In this document: piece by piece, positions 8,611-18,025 of the stretch
How positions within the stretch are numbered: position 1 is the stretch's first letter
Layout of the letters: each line of letters begins with the position of its first letter
Assembly: GCA_964439395.1 (NCBI GenBank)
Contig: CAYTNV010000004.1
Coordinates: 62,001 to 126,000 of the forward strand
Direction: 5' to 3'
Source: JAUUSJ01 sp964439395
GTDB taxonomy: Bacteria; Bacillota; Clostridia; Lachnospirales; Lachnospiraceae
Length of the DNA stretch: 64,000 nucleotides
Notes under the pieces: generated by a model
The model's database searches: none
Told to the model about the DNA's origin: nothing
The model's input: the letters and a program-made list of their open reading frames with translations, nothing else
Translations under genes and position numbers: made by a program

Positions 8611-11600
8611 TTATTTTTTAATTGTTACTGACTTTTTTGCACTCCATGCAGAACTATAATCTGTTCCACTTACATTGATATAGCTTCTGACACGCACATA
8701 ATATTTCTTTCCTGGTGTAAGCTTATAAACTACTTTAGATACGTTGCTAGCGCCAGTTACTCTCAAGAACTTAGAATCTGAGAAATCACTATTTAAACTA
8801 TACTCAATATGATAGCTTGTAGCTTTCGTATTCTTATTCCATTTTACAGTCATCTGTTTTGCTGTCTGACTAACTAGACTGCTAATTGTAGGTGTATCTA
8901 ATTTATAAGTTATCTTTGCTGCAGATTCTTTGGATTTTAATGTCGTATCTCCAGCTTTTGTATAAGCTACAACTTTATAACTATATCTTCCACCATTTGT
9001 AGTTGCCTTTGTATCTGTCCACTTTGTAGTTGTGCCAGAAGTAATTGTCTTCACCTTGCTGTAAACTCTGCCATTTTCGCTGCGATAGATTTCATATCCT
9101 GTTGCACCAACTACTTTAGACCAATTTACTACAAGACCATTATCTGCCTTACCAAATTTAGATAAAGATGGTTTTGCAGGGACAATATTAATTTCTTTTG
9201 TGATTGTTCCTTTATAATTTCCAGCACCTTTTACTGTTACAGTTCCAATACCTGGCTGTACATTGTCTTTATAGATAACTTTATAGTCTACAAATTTTTC
9301 TAATGCTGTATCTCCATTGAGTACCGTTGCAGCTGGCTTCTTCGCCAACTCATTATATGTATAATCCGTTCTAGATAATTCTAATGTATAATTTTCAATG
9401 CTTAATTTTCTAATTAAGAATTCTTTTGTAACTGTTCCCGTATATTTTCCAATACCTTGAATTGTTACTGTAGCCATTCCAGCATTGATATTATTACTAT
9501 AAGTTACGGTATAATCTACATCTTTCTTTAATGTTGCATTGCCATTCTTAACTTTTACAGATGGTGTTTTTGCTTTTCCTGAGTAAGTATATTTTGCAGA
9601 AGACATCTGTATATCTAGATTCTCAATATTTTCAATTTTTTGCATTGTAAAGGAAGCATCTGCATATCCTGTAGATTTCACAACGATATCATAGCTATCT
9701 TTTGCTTCTGCAAATGGAGCTGTACTCATATCAATTGTTCCATCCTCTTTCACGATAACAACTGCACCTCTTCCAGTTGCTGCATACTCTGTTCCGTCTA
9801 CGGATACAGATGTAATATTTGCAATATACGCACTTAATTCATCTGCACTATATCCATCTGCTGCTACAAGAGCTGGTGCATCATAGTTATCATTATACGC
9901 TGCTGGCATCTTCTTTGTGGAGAGAGTAAAGTCTGCTGTTAAATCTGCATATTTTCCTGACTTATCACTTACTGTCAATGTATAATCACCAGGCTTTGCA
10001 TCTTTCGCAAATGTTATCTTTCCGCCTTCTACTGCTGCATCTTTTAATCCATCTACTGTATACACTGCATCAAAATCATCTGGAAGACTTGTTGCAAGAG
10101 CTGTATTTCCAGATTTTATACTTGCATTAGCTACAGATACTTTCTTTGATGCATTATTTAATTTAACAGGTACATATACATCCGCTACAGGAATCTCATA
10201 AGTACCATCACTTGTATAATAAGTTACTTTTGAAATACTCTTGCCCATTAAAGATGCATAATGTGCTGGATGTGTTGGACAATTATGTACTGCCTGCACG
10301 TTATTTGTACTTGTCCATGCAATACCACTTGTTCCACGCCATACATTTTCTAGTGGACGCATTGCATAGCTAGATCCGTCTGTTGTGCTAACAATAACAG
10401 AATAGATATTATCGCTCTTAATATTAGATAAGCTATCTCCTGTAAAGCTTAACTGATAATCTCCATAGCTACTCTTTGTCGCAAGTGTTGTCTTCACATC
10501 ACTTAATACTTCTGCCTCAGCTCCGACAATCTTTCCAAAGGAGAGCTTTCCATCTTCTCCTACAGATACTTCTTTATATGTGGATGGAGCTTCACTTAAT
10601 TCATAATAAGCATAAGAAGCATTCTCAAAGAGAGAATCTTTTCCTTTATACTCTGTCGTAGTTGTCTGTCCACGATTTGTTACTATAATCTCTACTGTAT
10701 CATTATCTGTCACTTGTTTATATTCAGATAAATCAACTCCATCTGTCACCTTAACTGGGAAGGTAATACCTGTAATATCTGAACCATCTGCATTTACATG
10801 ATATGTATTTCCTGCCATACTCTTTGTTCTTGACTTATTTAATGTCGCTGATGTAAATCCATCTACTGCCACATCATTATTTAACTCATTTTTATAGAAT
10901 TCGTCAAATGGAATATTCATTAATACGTATTTCTCTTCCATAACAGCATTAATAGAAAAGCTTAAGTCTTCATATCCTGTAGATTTCACAACGATATCAT
11001 AGCTATCTTTTGCTTCTGCAAATGGAGCTGTACTCATATCAATTGTTCCATCCTCTTTCACGATAACAACTGCACCTCTTCCAGTTGCTGCATACTCTGT
11101 TCCGTCTACGGATACAGATGTAATATTTGCAATATACGCACTTAATTCATCTGCACTATATCCATCTGCTGCTACAAGAGCTGGTGCATCATAATTATCA
11201 TTATAAGCCGCTGGCATATCCTCTGTCTTAAGAGCAAAACTTGCTGTTAAGTCTGCATATTTTCCTGACTTATCGCTTACTGTCAATGTATAATTACCAA
11301 TCTTTGCTGCTGCAAATGTCATCTCGCCATCTGCCACTGCTACATCTTCAAGTCCCTCTACCTTATACTCAGGATCAAATCCTTCTGGAAGAGATATAGA
11401 TACTGCCGTTTTTCCTGCTTTTGCTAAGCCATTTTCTACTGTAACTAAACTACTCGCATCATTTACTTTAATAGGTACATAAATATCCGCTACAGGAATC
11501 TCATAAATACCATCACTTGTATAATAAGTTACTTTTGAAATACTCTTACCCATTAAAGATGCATAATGTGCTGGATGTGTTGGACAATTATGTACTGCCT

Positions 11601-12543
11601 GCACGTTATTTGTACTTGTCCATGCAATACCACTTGTTCCACGCCATACATTTTCTAGTGGACGCATTGCATAGCTAGATCCGTCTGTTGTGCTAACAAT
11701 AACAGAATAGATATTATCACCATTAATATTAGATAAGCTATCTCCTGTCAAGCTTAACTGGTAATCTCCATAACTACTCTCTGTCGAAAGTGTCGTTTCT
11801 ACGTCTTTTAAAGTTGAGGTAGATAGCCAAGGATGCTTAATTTCTGAAAAACAAAGCTGTCCATCTGCACCTACAGATACTTCTTTATACATGGATGAAA
11901 ATCCGCTTAATTCATAGTAAGCATAGGAAGCATTTTCAAAGAGCGCATCTTTTCCTTTATACTCTGTCGTAGTTGTCTGCCCACGGTTTGTTACTGTAAT
12001 CTCTACTATATCATCATCTGTCACTTGTTTATATGCAGATAAATCAACACCATCTTTCACCAAAACTGGGAAGGTAATACCTGTAATATCTGAACCATCT
12101 TCATTTACATGGTATGTATTTCCTACCATGCTCTTTGTTCTTGACTTATTTAATGTCGCTGATGTAAATCCATCCACTGCCACGTCATTATTTATCTCAT
12201 TTTCATAGAACTTATCAAATGGGATATTCATTAATACATATTTCTCTGCCGCAATAGAATCTCCTTCTGCAACTTCTTCTGTTGTCTCTGTAGTAATTTC
12301 ATCTACGACTTCCTCGGATTGTTCACTAACCTCCTCTGTCGTTTTCTTTTCCTCAACTATAGCTTGTTCCGTTGTTTCCTCAGTTTCCACTGGTTGGACT
12401 TCATCCTGATTTTGCTCTACAATCTGCACTGGTACTTCTATCTCAGAAGCAGCAAATGCCGTACTAGGTGTAGAGCCTAATGCTACAGATACAGCCATCA
12501 AAAAAGCCGCTGTTCTTGCACCATTTTTTCTAAATTTTCTCAT
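8611..12543 (-). CDS. Secreted modular protein with two D-G-F-T-S-A-T repeat units, two MBG-like and two Fn3 domains
   Basis: This is a 1310-residue surface or secreted protein. A signal peptide (residues 1-31, ending STAFAA) precedes a Glu/Thr-rich linker. Two units of about 436 residues follow (about 101-537 and 538-970). Each begins YVLMNIPFD-FY-NE and carries D-G-F-T-S-A-T (124-130 and 561-567), N-C-P-T-H-P-A-H-Y and a domain ending VVKSTGY. Next come two MBG-like domains (YTYSGKAKTPSVKVKNG type) and two Fn3-like domains, without LPXTG. From memory the unit resembles domains annotated as Tp47-like in Firmicutes. The heptapeptide fits the ApbE flavinylation consensus D-x-x-(S/T)-G-A-T with Ser for Gly, and apbE lies just upstream. 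Covalent FMN on Thr130 and Thr567 is therefore a hypothesis. Confidence 0.8.
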   Translation of the reverse strand: MRKFRKNGARTAAFLMAVSVALGSTPSTAFAASEIEVPVQIVEQNQDEVQPVETEETTEQAIVEEKKTTEEVSEQSEEVVDEITTETTEEVAEGDSIAAEKYVLMNIPFDKFYENEINNDVAVDGFTSATLNKSRTKSMVGNTYHVNEDGSDITGITFPVLVKDGVDLSAYKQVTDDDIVEITVTNRGQTTTTEYKGKDALFENASYAYYELSGFSSMYKEVSVGADGQLCFSEIKHPWLSTSTLKDVETTLSTESSYGDYQLSLTGDSLSNINGDNIYSVIVSTTDGSSYAMRPLENVWRGTSGIAWTSTNNVQAVHNCPTHPAHYASLMGKSISKVTYYTSDGIYEIPVADIYVPIKVNDASSLVTVENGLAKAGKTAVSISLPEGFDPEYKVEGLEDVAVADGEMTFAAAKIGNYTLTVSDKSGKYADLTASFALKTEDMPAAYNDNYDAPALVAADGYSADELSAYIANITSVSVDGTEYAATGRGAVVIVKEDGTIDMSTAPFAEAKDSYDIVVKSTGYEDLSFSINAVMEEKYVLMNIPFDEFYKNELNNDVAVDGFTSATLNKSRTKSMAGNTYHVNADGSDITGITFPVKVTDGVDLSEYKQVTDNDTVEIIVTNRGQTTTTEYKGKDSLFENASYAYYELSEAPSTYKEVSVGEDGKLSFGKIVGAEAEVLSDVKTTLATKSSYGDYQLSFTGDSLSNIKSDNIYSVIVSTTDGSSYAMRPLENVWRGTSGIAWTSTNNVQAVHNCPTHPAHYASLMGKSISKVTYYTSDGTYEIPVADVYVPVKLNNASKKVSVANASIKSGNTALATSLPDDFDAVYTVDGLKDAAVEGGKITFAKDAKPGDYTLTVSDKSGKYADLTADFTLSTKKMPAAYNDNYDAPALVAADGYSADELSAYIANITSVSVDGTEYAATGRGAVVIVKEDGTIDMSTAPFAEAKDSYDIVVKSTGYADASFTMQKIENIENLDIQMSSAKYTYSGKAKTPSVKVKNGNATLKKDVDYTVTYSNNINAGMATVTIQGIGKYTGTVTKEFLIRKLSIENYTLELSRTDYTYNELAKKPAATVLNGDTALEKFVDYKVIYKDNVQPGIGTVTVKGAGNYKGTITKEINIVPAKPSLSKFGKADNGLVVNWSKVVGATGYEIYRSENGRVYSKVKTITSGTTTKWTDTKATTNGGRYSYKVVAYTKAGDTTLKSKESAAKITYKLDTPTISSLVSQTAKQMTVKWNKNTKATSYHIEYSLNSDFSDSKFLRVTGASNVSKVVYKLTPGKKYYVRVRSYINVSGTDYSSAWSAKKSVTIKK
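9660..11215. repeat. Near-identical internal direct repeats within the surface-protein gene
   Basis: DNA blocks recur at a spacing of about 1.31 kb, for example around 9670-9890 and 10978-11198, and again around 10180-10410 and 11490-11720. Stretches of more than 200 bases are almost identical, while the DNA between them has diverged. This pattern suggests a recent duplication or continuing gene conversion between the two units. Confidence 0.8.
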
Positions 12544-12927
12544 TTTAATCCTCCTTTATGATGATAATAAAAGACATGCTATATCATAGCAGTCAAACAT
12601 GAAATTCACAGAATTTACTTTATAGTGAGAAAATACGTCTGCTCAAAAAATATAAAACAAAGTATATTTAATCGTTCATTCTGTTTATCCCATTATTATT
12701 TATTAAAAGTCAGTATAACTAAAATTTTGTATATCCCATAAAAAAGCTATACCTTATGAAATAGTACAAACTGTTTTTCATCCAGTAAGAATATGAAATA
12801 TGTTATACTCTGCGAATATACTTTATAACATCTATAATTCCATATTCTAGACAATCATCGAATTTACACTATCAAATAAGCTATGACAAATTTACATTAG
12901 TTATATCTAACTATTAATTTAAAAGAA
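12544..12927. other. Intergenic region upstream of the surface-protein gene
   Basis: This AT-rich stretch holds a good ribosome binding site (AAAGGAGG) just before the start codon and a short palindrome GCTATGATATAGC near 12570. I could not assign a convincing promoter and saw no ORF or riboswitch. Confidence 0.5.
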
Positions 12928-12947
12928 AACGCAGTCTATACTGCGTT
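12928..12947 (-). terminator. Intrinsic terminator of apbE
   Basis: AACGCAGT/ACTGCGTT form an 8-bp stem with a 4-base loop. On the minus strand TTTTCTTTT follows. It separates apbE from the downstream surface-protein gene, so the two are probably separate transcripts. Confidence 0.75.
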
Positions 12948-12963
12948 ATAGTAGAATAAAAAT

Positions 12964-14052
12964 TTACTCTACTTTTTTCAAAATTTGTATCTTTGCATTT
13001 GACTCAAAGGAATCCGCAATATCTTCAGAAATATAAACGATTCCTTCCTCATCAATCAAAATCGTACTAAACTGATCACTATGACTTTGCCAGTACTCTA
13101 TCGCCTTATCTTTTCCCATAACAAATAGAGAAGTCGATAGGGCATCAGCTAGTGTTCCATCTGATGAGACAATCGTCACAGAAATTAATCCATGATTCGC
13201 TGGATAACCAGTACTCGGATCTATAATATGATGGTATTTTACACCATCTTCCTCGAAATATCTCTCATATCCACCAGAAGTAATAACCGCCTTATCCGAT
13301 ACACTTAAAATTCCGATATAATTATCCTCATCTTCTGGGTCTTGCACTGCAATTCTCCACTCGCTTCCATCTATTTTTTTACCGAGTAAATCCACATTGC
13401 CGCCAAGATTAATCATAGCATGCTCAATACCGTAAGACTTCAAAATATCAATAACTCTATCAGAAGTATATCCCTTTGCAATTCCACCAAAATCGATTTC
13501 CATTCCCTCTTTTTCAAAAGAAATCTTAGAATTTTTCTCATCATAGGAAATCTTAGTGGCATCTACTAAAGAGAGAGTCTCCTTCAATGCCTTCTCATCC
13601 GGCACATGAAATGTATCACCAGCAAACCCCCATGCTTTCATCACAGGATAGATTGTAATATCAAATACACCATCTGTGTCCTCATGAATGTCCAAGGCTC
13701 TTTTTACAAGATAGCTTGTGTCCTCTGAGAGTTTTCCACCAGCTTCCTTATTAATTTTTGTCACTTCACTGTCATCACTTCCAGTTGACAAAAGTTCATC
13801 TAAACGCTTAATCTCTGCCTCAGCTGCATCTACGGCTTCCTCACATTTTTCGCCATAAGCTGTAATGGACATATATGTATCCATGGCAAAAATATCTCTC
13901 GCTGCGCTCGCTTCCTCTTTTTTTGTAACTTGCTCCTCACTGACATTTACTGTAGAAGTCTCTGTTGATACTTTCTGGCATCCGACGCATAAACTGCATC
14001 CTAACATCAATACATAAAAATATTTAAAAAATCTTCTCAAAATAGCCTCCAA
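12964..14052 (-). CDS. apbE: FAD:protein FMN transferase ApbE (lipoprotein)
   Basis: ApbE splits FAD and attaches FMN through a phosphoester to a threonine of an exported target, with Mg2+ as cofactor. The 362-residue protein has a signal peptide with a lipobox-like LCVGC, so it acts on the outer face of the membrane. Motifs present are DIFAMDTYMSI, GGKLSEDTSYLVKRAL, MKAWGF, DFGGIAKGYTSDRVIDIL, INLGGNV, HHIIDPSTGYPANHG and DGTLADALSTSLFVMG. These include the flavin-binding and metal-binding residues, so it should be active. No nqrC, rnfG or classical FMN_bind gene is nearby; the only protein with flavinylation-like motifs is the downstream twin-unit surface protein. Confidence 0.93.
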   Translation of the reverse strand: MEAILRRFFKYFYVLMLGCSLCVGCQKVSTETSTVNVSEEQVTKKEEASAARDIFAMDTYMSITAYGEKCEEAVDAAEAEIKRLDELLSTGSDDSEVTKINKEAGGKLSEDTSYLVKRALDIHEDTDGVFDITIYPVMKAWGFAGDTFHVPDEKALKETLSLVDATKISYDEKNSKISFEKEGMEIDFGGIAKGYTSDRVIDILKSYGIEHAMINLGGNVDLLGKKIDGSEWRIAVQDPEDEDNYIGILSVSDKAVITSGGYERYFEEDGVKYHHIIDPSTGYPANHGLISVTIVSSDGTLADALSTSLFVMGKDKAIEYWQSHSDQFSTILIDEEGIVYISEDIADSFESNAKIQILKKVE

Positions 14053-14502
14053 ATCTTATTAAAAAATTTCTAGAAATTTTATAAATTGGGAAATTCGTCT
14101 ATTCATTCTCTGTTTTTTAACTCGAGCATCTTCTATACTTATTCCCTCTATAAATCTAGCTTATTTTTTGCCAAAATGCAAGACTCTGCTCTTTTGTTTC
14201 TATAACTAGAAATACTCTATCATAACGGGAAGTTTCTAATTATTTTTATGGAGATTGAATCAGGCATTAGTGATAAATATTATCATATGCTAATTTTAAT
14301 TAGCTATTACTAACAATAAAATTATAAGTGGATTATTTTACTATGTCAAGAATTATTTTTCTCAATAAAACCGTATTTTTCGATTTTTCCAAAACCCCTG
14401 TCAAAATTTTTGGTGACTTTTCTAAGCTTTGGGCATTCTAATACACGATTAAAAAATATCCAAACTTGAAAAAGAACTTTTTTCACAGTTTTTTTCTTTC
14501 AC
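14053..14502. other. 450-base intergenic region without recognisable features
   Basis: It lies between the apbE start and the end of the CoA-transferase gene and is very AT-rich. I found no ORF with a ribosome binding site, no convincing terminator and no riboswitch. The apbE promoter must lie here but I could not fix it. Confidence 0.4.
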
Positions 14503-15843
14503 TTACCTCTTATTCGATTTTCTCCAAATTTTTCTCTCCTGTGCCTCCTTTATCAACTCATCTCGAAAATCAGGATGTGCAATCGATATAAGTGCTTCCG
14601 CTCTCTCCCAAGTAGAACGTCCCTCTAAATTTATGACACCATACTCCGTCACCAAAAAATATACTTGACTCCTCGGCGATGTAATAATATCTCCATTAAA
14701 TTGAGGACGAACTCTAGAATGCAAAATTCCCTCTTTATCTTTATAAGTAGAACTCATACAGATAAACGCCTTTCCTCCCCTAGAGGCCGACGCACCAATT
14801 AAAAAATCAAGCTGACCTCCAGTGCCACTGATTTGTCTAGAGCCCGAACTTTCCGCCGCAACCTGCCCATATAAGTCTACAGAGACACAACTATTAATCG
14901 ATACCATATTATCGATTTGAGCAATGACACTTGGACGATTCACATACTCCATCGGATACGCTGCAACCCCATGATTATCATCAAGCCATTCGTATAAATC
15001 TGTCGATCCAACAGCACAGCCAAATACTCCCTTTCCTTTATCGATATTCTTTTTCTTGTTTGTGAGCTTTCCTGACTTATGCAAACTCAAAAATGCATCG
15101 GAACAAAGTTCTGTATGCATTCCAAGGTCTTTTAAATCAGATTGAGCAATCATTTCTCCAAGAGCATCTGGCATACTTCCAATTCCAAGCTGCAAGGTAG
15201 AACCGTCCACAATATACGGAATAATATTTGCAGCAACCTGTCTATCAATCTCTGTGAGAACAAACGGTTTTGCAGCTGCAAATGGTTCATGCACTCCCTC
15301 CACAATATAATCGACCTCTGATATATGGATACATTCCTCATATCCACCGTGAATCTTTGGCATATGCTCATTTACTTCCACAATAACAATATCTGCTTTT
15401 CGTGCAATTGGCCCTGCCACACCTGTATTAACAGAATAATTAAAATATCCATGCTTATCCATCGGGGAAACACTGACCATCACAACATTTACCTTCAAAA
15501 AATACTCATAATACGCCGCATTATTATGAAATACCATCGGAATAAAATAACAAAGTCCCCTATCACAGAGCTTTCTCTCATAGGCGGAACAATGCCAGCT
15601 ATGATAAATAAAATGCTCCTGACTCTCATCACATTCCGCCACCTCAATCGGTCCTCCAATCAAAATTCCTCGTATCTTCACATCAAATAGCTCGTCTCTT
15701 CGTCTCGCAAGTGCCTGATCGAGTAAAACTGGCTTACCAAGAGAGCTCGTATAATCAACCCAATCCCCGTTTTTTATTACTTTTACCGCCTCATCTGGAC
15801 TTCTTAATTTTTCTCGGTATTCCGGCATAAAATCCTTTAACAT
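14503..15843 (-). CDS. Acetyl-CoA hydrolase/transferase family CoA-transferase (butyryl-CoA:acetate or 4-hydroxybutyrate CoA-transferase type)
   Basis: This 446-residue class I-type CoA-transferase moves CoA between acetate and an acyl-CoA, often the last step of butyrate formation in gut Firmicutes. The N-terminus EYREKLRSPDEAVKVIKNGDWVDY is characteristic. GMHTELCSDAF holds the active-site glutamate that forms the glutamyl-CoA thioester, and GTGGQLDFLIGA is the glycine-rich CoA-binding loop. It stands alone, without crotonase or acyl-CoA dehydrogenase genes beside it. Substrate choice between butyryl-, propionyl- and 4-hydroxybutyryl-CoA cannot be settled from sequence by eye. Confidence 0.85.
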   Translation of the reverse strand: MLKDFMPEYREKLRSPDEAVKVIKNGDWVDYTSSLGKPVLLDQALARRRDELFDVKIRGILIGGPIEVAECDESQEHFIYHSWHCSAYERKLCDRGLCYFIPMVFHNNAAYYEYFLKVNVVMVSVSPMDKHGYFNYSVNTGVAGPIARKADIVIVEVNEHMPKIHGGYEECIHISEVDYIVEGVHEPFAAAKPFVLTEIDRQVAANIIPYIVDGSTLQLGIGSMPDALGEMIAQSDLKDLGMHTELCSDAFLSLHKSGKLTNKKKNIDKGKGVFGCAVGSTDLYEWLDDNHGVAAYPMEYVNRPSVIAQIDNMVSINSCVSVDLYGQVAAESSGSRQISGTGGQLDFLIGASASRGGKAFICMSSTYKDKEGILHSRVRPQFNGDIITSPRSQVYFLVTEYGVINLEGRSTWERAEALISIAHPDFRDELIKEAQERKIWRKSNKR

Positions 15844-15930
15844 CTTTTTCCCTCCTCGCTTTTTTCACCACATTCTTTCTTTTATCTATTTTACCATAAT
15901 CTACAATGGAATTTATAAAAAATCTAAAAA

Positions 15931-15956
15931 AGCCGAGAATTTTTTCTATTCTCAGC
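15931..15956 (-). terminator. Terminator of the thi operon
   Basis: AGCCGAGAAT pairs with ATTCTCAGCT. T-runs follow on both strands (TTTTTT on the minus strand), so it ends the thiamine operon before the CoA-transferase gene. Confidence 0.8.
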
Positions 15957-16057
15957 TCTTTTTTCTAAATAAAATCTGCAATTTTAATTTCTAAATCTTC
16001 ATAAATTCTAACTGAAATACTTTTCTCAAACGAAAATATCTTAAAAAGAAAACAAAC

Positions 16058-16660
16058 CTATATTCGCATCATTGCCGACATAATGCAAGAACCAGCTGCC
16101 CCAGCTTCTTCTACTGATTTTATTTTTTCCCTATCTAGGTTAATTCCCCCAATTCCATATACAGGAATTTCAACTGCTTGACAAATGTCTTTTAAAAATT
16201 CCAGTCCTCGTGGAACAAATCCTTTTTTGCAATCTGTCGCATAAATATGTCCCGCAGTAATATAAGTTGCCCCTAGCTTTTGTGCAGCTAAAGCTTCCTC
16301 CACGGAATGTATAGATACTCCGATTGTTGCAAAAAAGGATAGTTCTTCTTTAAAATCTCTCAAGGAAGTTTTTGAAATTGCTTCAAGCTTTGGCAAAGGC
16401 AAATGAATTCTAGCAATATTTAACTCTCTCGCTACTTTAAAAAAGGTATGAAGAATGAGACAAATCTCATATTTTTCACAAATATCCCATACTTCTCTCG
16501 CTAATTGGTAGTATTCCTCCTCTGTTAAATCTTTCTCCCGCAAAACAATTGCTCTTGGCCTTTGCTTACAAACTCGCTCGATCTGCTCCAAAAACGGTCT
16601 CTCACATAAATTGCGGTTTGTGACAGTGATAATATTTTTCATATTAATTTTTTCACTCAT
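16058..16660 (-). CDS. ThiE/TenI family protein (thiamine phosphate synthase or thiazole tautomerase)
   Basis: This 200-residue TIM-barrel protein is the last gene of the thi operon. ThiE joins thiazole phosphate and HMP pyrophosphate; TenI isomerises the thiazole product. Shared features are VLREKDL, GVSIHSVEEALAAQKLGATYITAGHIYATDCKKGF and PRGLEFLKDIC...PVYGIGGI. Where ThiE normally has I-N-D-R...GVHLGQ, this protein has ILHTFFKVAREL...RIHLPLP, which lacks the Asp and looks more like TenI. I therefore leave the function open between the two. The start has an AGGAGG site. Confidence 0.75.
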   Translation of the reverse strand: MSEKINMKNIITVTNRNLCERPFLEQIERVCKQRPRAIVLREKDLTEEEYYQLAREVWDICEKYEICLILHTFFKVARELNIARIHLPLPKLEAISKTSLRDFKEELSFFATIGVSIHSVEEALAAQKLGATYITAGHIYATDCKKGFVPRGLEFLKDICQAVEIPVYGIGGINLDREKIKSVEEAGAAGSCIMSAMMRI

Positions 16661-16752
16661 TTGTATTTATTCCTCCTAAACTTTATACGCTCCATAAGGG
16701 TACGCAGAAATTCGAATATGAAATATAACCGTTATGCCAACCAAAATTATGC

Positions 16753-16780
16753 TTCAAGACTCGCAAAGGCGAGTCTTGAA
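16753..16780 (+). other. Perfect stem-loop between thiH and the ThiE/TenI gene
   Basis: TTCAAGACTCGC, a 4-base AAAG loop and GCGAGTCTTGAA form a perfect 12-bp stem. The T-run follows on the plus strand (CTCTTTTTTT), so as an intrinsic terminator it faces antisense to the operon. On the operon strand it may be a processing or stabilising structure. Confidence 0.6.
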
Positions 16781-16794
16781 CTCTTTTTTTCTCT

Positions 16795-18015
16795 TTAAAC
16801 ATAAATATAATCGCTCATTACAGGTTGTAGATTAATTTTAAGTAAATCATGATAAACCTCATCTACGTTGCGTCCATCGGATATTTCGAACTGTTCATCT
16901 CCTTTATCCTCTATCTCCTCCACATGACTTCCAATTCCTGTACTAACACCAGCTGAAATTTTAGTTGCCGCGATATTCATTAAATTATCACGCACACGAG
17001 CACACTCTCTTGTGGAAACTGTAATGCTTGCAAATGGCATAAATAGTCGATATGCACAGACAATTTGTAAAAGCTGTGCTTCATGTACATCCATCGGATT
17101 AATCTTATCATTATTAATAATTGGGCGCAGTCTTGGACAGGAAAATGCAATCTCCGCATGAGGATATTTTCTCTGTAAAAGATAAGCATGTACGCCTGTC
17201 GCAAATGCATCCTTTCTAAAATCATCTAACCCTAAGAGTGCGGCAAAGCCAACACCTCTCATTCCACCTTTTAACGCTCTTTCCTGCGAATTTAGACGAT
17301 ATGGGAAAATTCTCTTATGACCAGCCAAATGCAATGTCTCATACTTATCGGAATTATAAGTCTCCTGAAATACTGTGACATAATCCACACCACATCCATG
17401 TAAATAAGCATACTCATCGGAATTCATCGGATATACCTCAACTCCGATTACCTTGAAATATTTTCTTGCAATCTTACACGCCTCTCCGATATATTTCACA
17501 TCGGACATTTTCTTACTCTCACCTGTCAAAATAAGTATTTCCTGAAGACCAGTCTTTGCAATCGCCTCCATTTCTTTTTCAATCTCTTCTTTCTTTAACT
17601 TTGCACGTTGAATCTTATTGTGACAGTTAAATCCACAGTAAATACAATAATTTTCACAGTAATTTGCTATATAAATCGGTGTAAACATATAGACAGAATT
17701 TCCAAAATGTTTTCTTGTCTCTTTTTGTGCTGCCTTTGCAATCTCCTCCAAAAACGGAAGCGCTGCTGGAGATAAAAGTGCCGCAAAATCTTCCGTAGAA
17801 CGATTTTCCCTCGCAATTGCTCTCTTTACATCCTCTACTTTGTATTTCATATAATCATACTCGTTCATGGCAGTAATGACACACTCCATGATATCAGAAT
17901 CTTCCAGTACTTCCATGTCTGAAAAATACTTCATATGATCCACTCGATTTTCCTTTTGATGCTCTCTAATTTCATCATTTAAAATACTCTCATTTATATG
18001 ATTCTTTTCACTCAT
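16795..18015 (-). CDS. thiH: 2-iminoacetate synthase (radical SAM)
   Basis: ThiH cleaves tyrosine with a SAM-derived radical and supplies dehydroglycine for the thiazole ring in anaerobes. The cluster motif C-x3-C-x2-C is Cys120, Cys124 and Cys127 in NYCENYCIYCGFN. MKYKVEDVKRAI and GVDYVTVFQETYN are also typical. The 406-residue length is slightly above the E. coli protein. It follows thiG by 10 bases in the thiS-F-orf-G-H order. Its presence rather than a glycine oxidase (ThiO) fits an anaerobe. Confidence 0.93.
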   Translation of the reverse strand: MSEKNHINESILNDEIREHQKENRVDHMKYFSDMEVLEDSDIMECVITAMNEYDYMKYKVEDVKRAIARENRSTEDFAALLSPAALPFLEEIAKAAQKETRKHFGNSVYMFTPIYIANYCENYCIYCGFNCHNKIQRAKLKKEEIEKEMEAIAKTGLQEILILTGESKKMSDVKYIGEACKIARKYFKVIGVEVYPMNSDEYAYLHGCGVDYVTVFQETYNSDKYETLHLAGHKRIFPYRLNSQERALKGGMRGVGFAALLGLDDFRKDAFATGVHAYLLQRKYPHAEIAFSCPRLRPIINNDKINPMDVHEAQLLQIVCAYRLFMPFASITVSTRECARVRDNLMNIAATKISAGVSTGIGSHVEEIEDKGDEQFEISDGRNVDEVYHDLLKINLQPVMSDYIYV

Positions 18016-18025
18016 TTTCTTCCTC

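Noticed and set aside
8640..12300. CRISPR-like repetition
   Set aside because: The repeats are long coding duplications within one gene, not short regularly spaced units.
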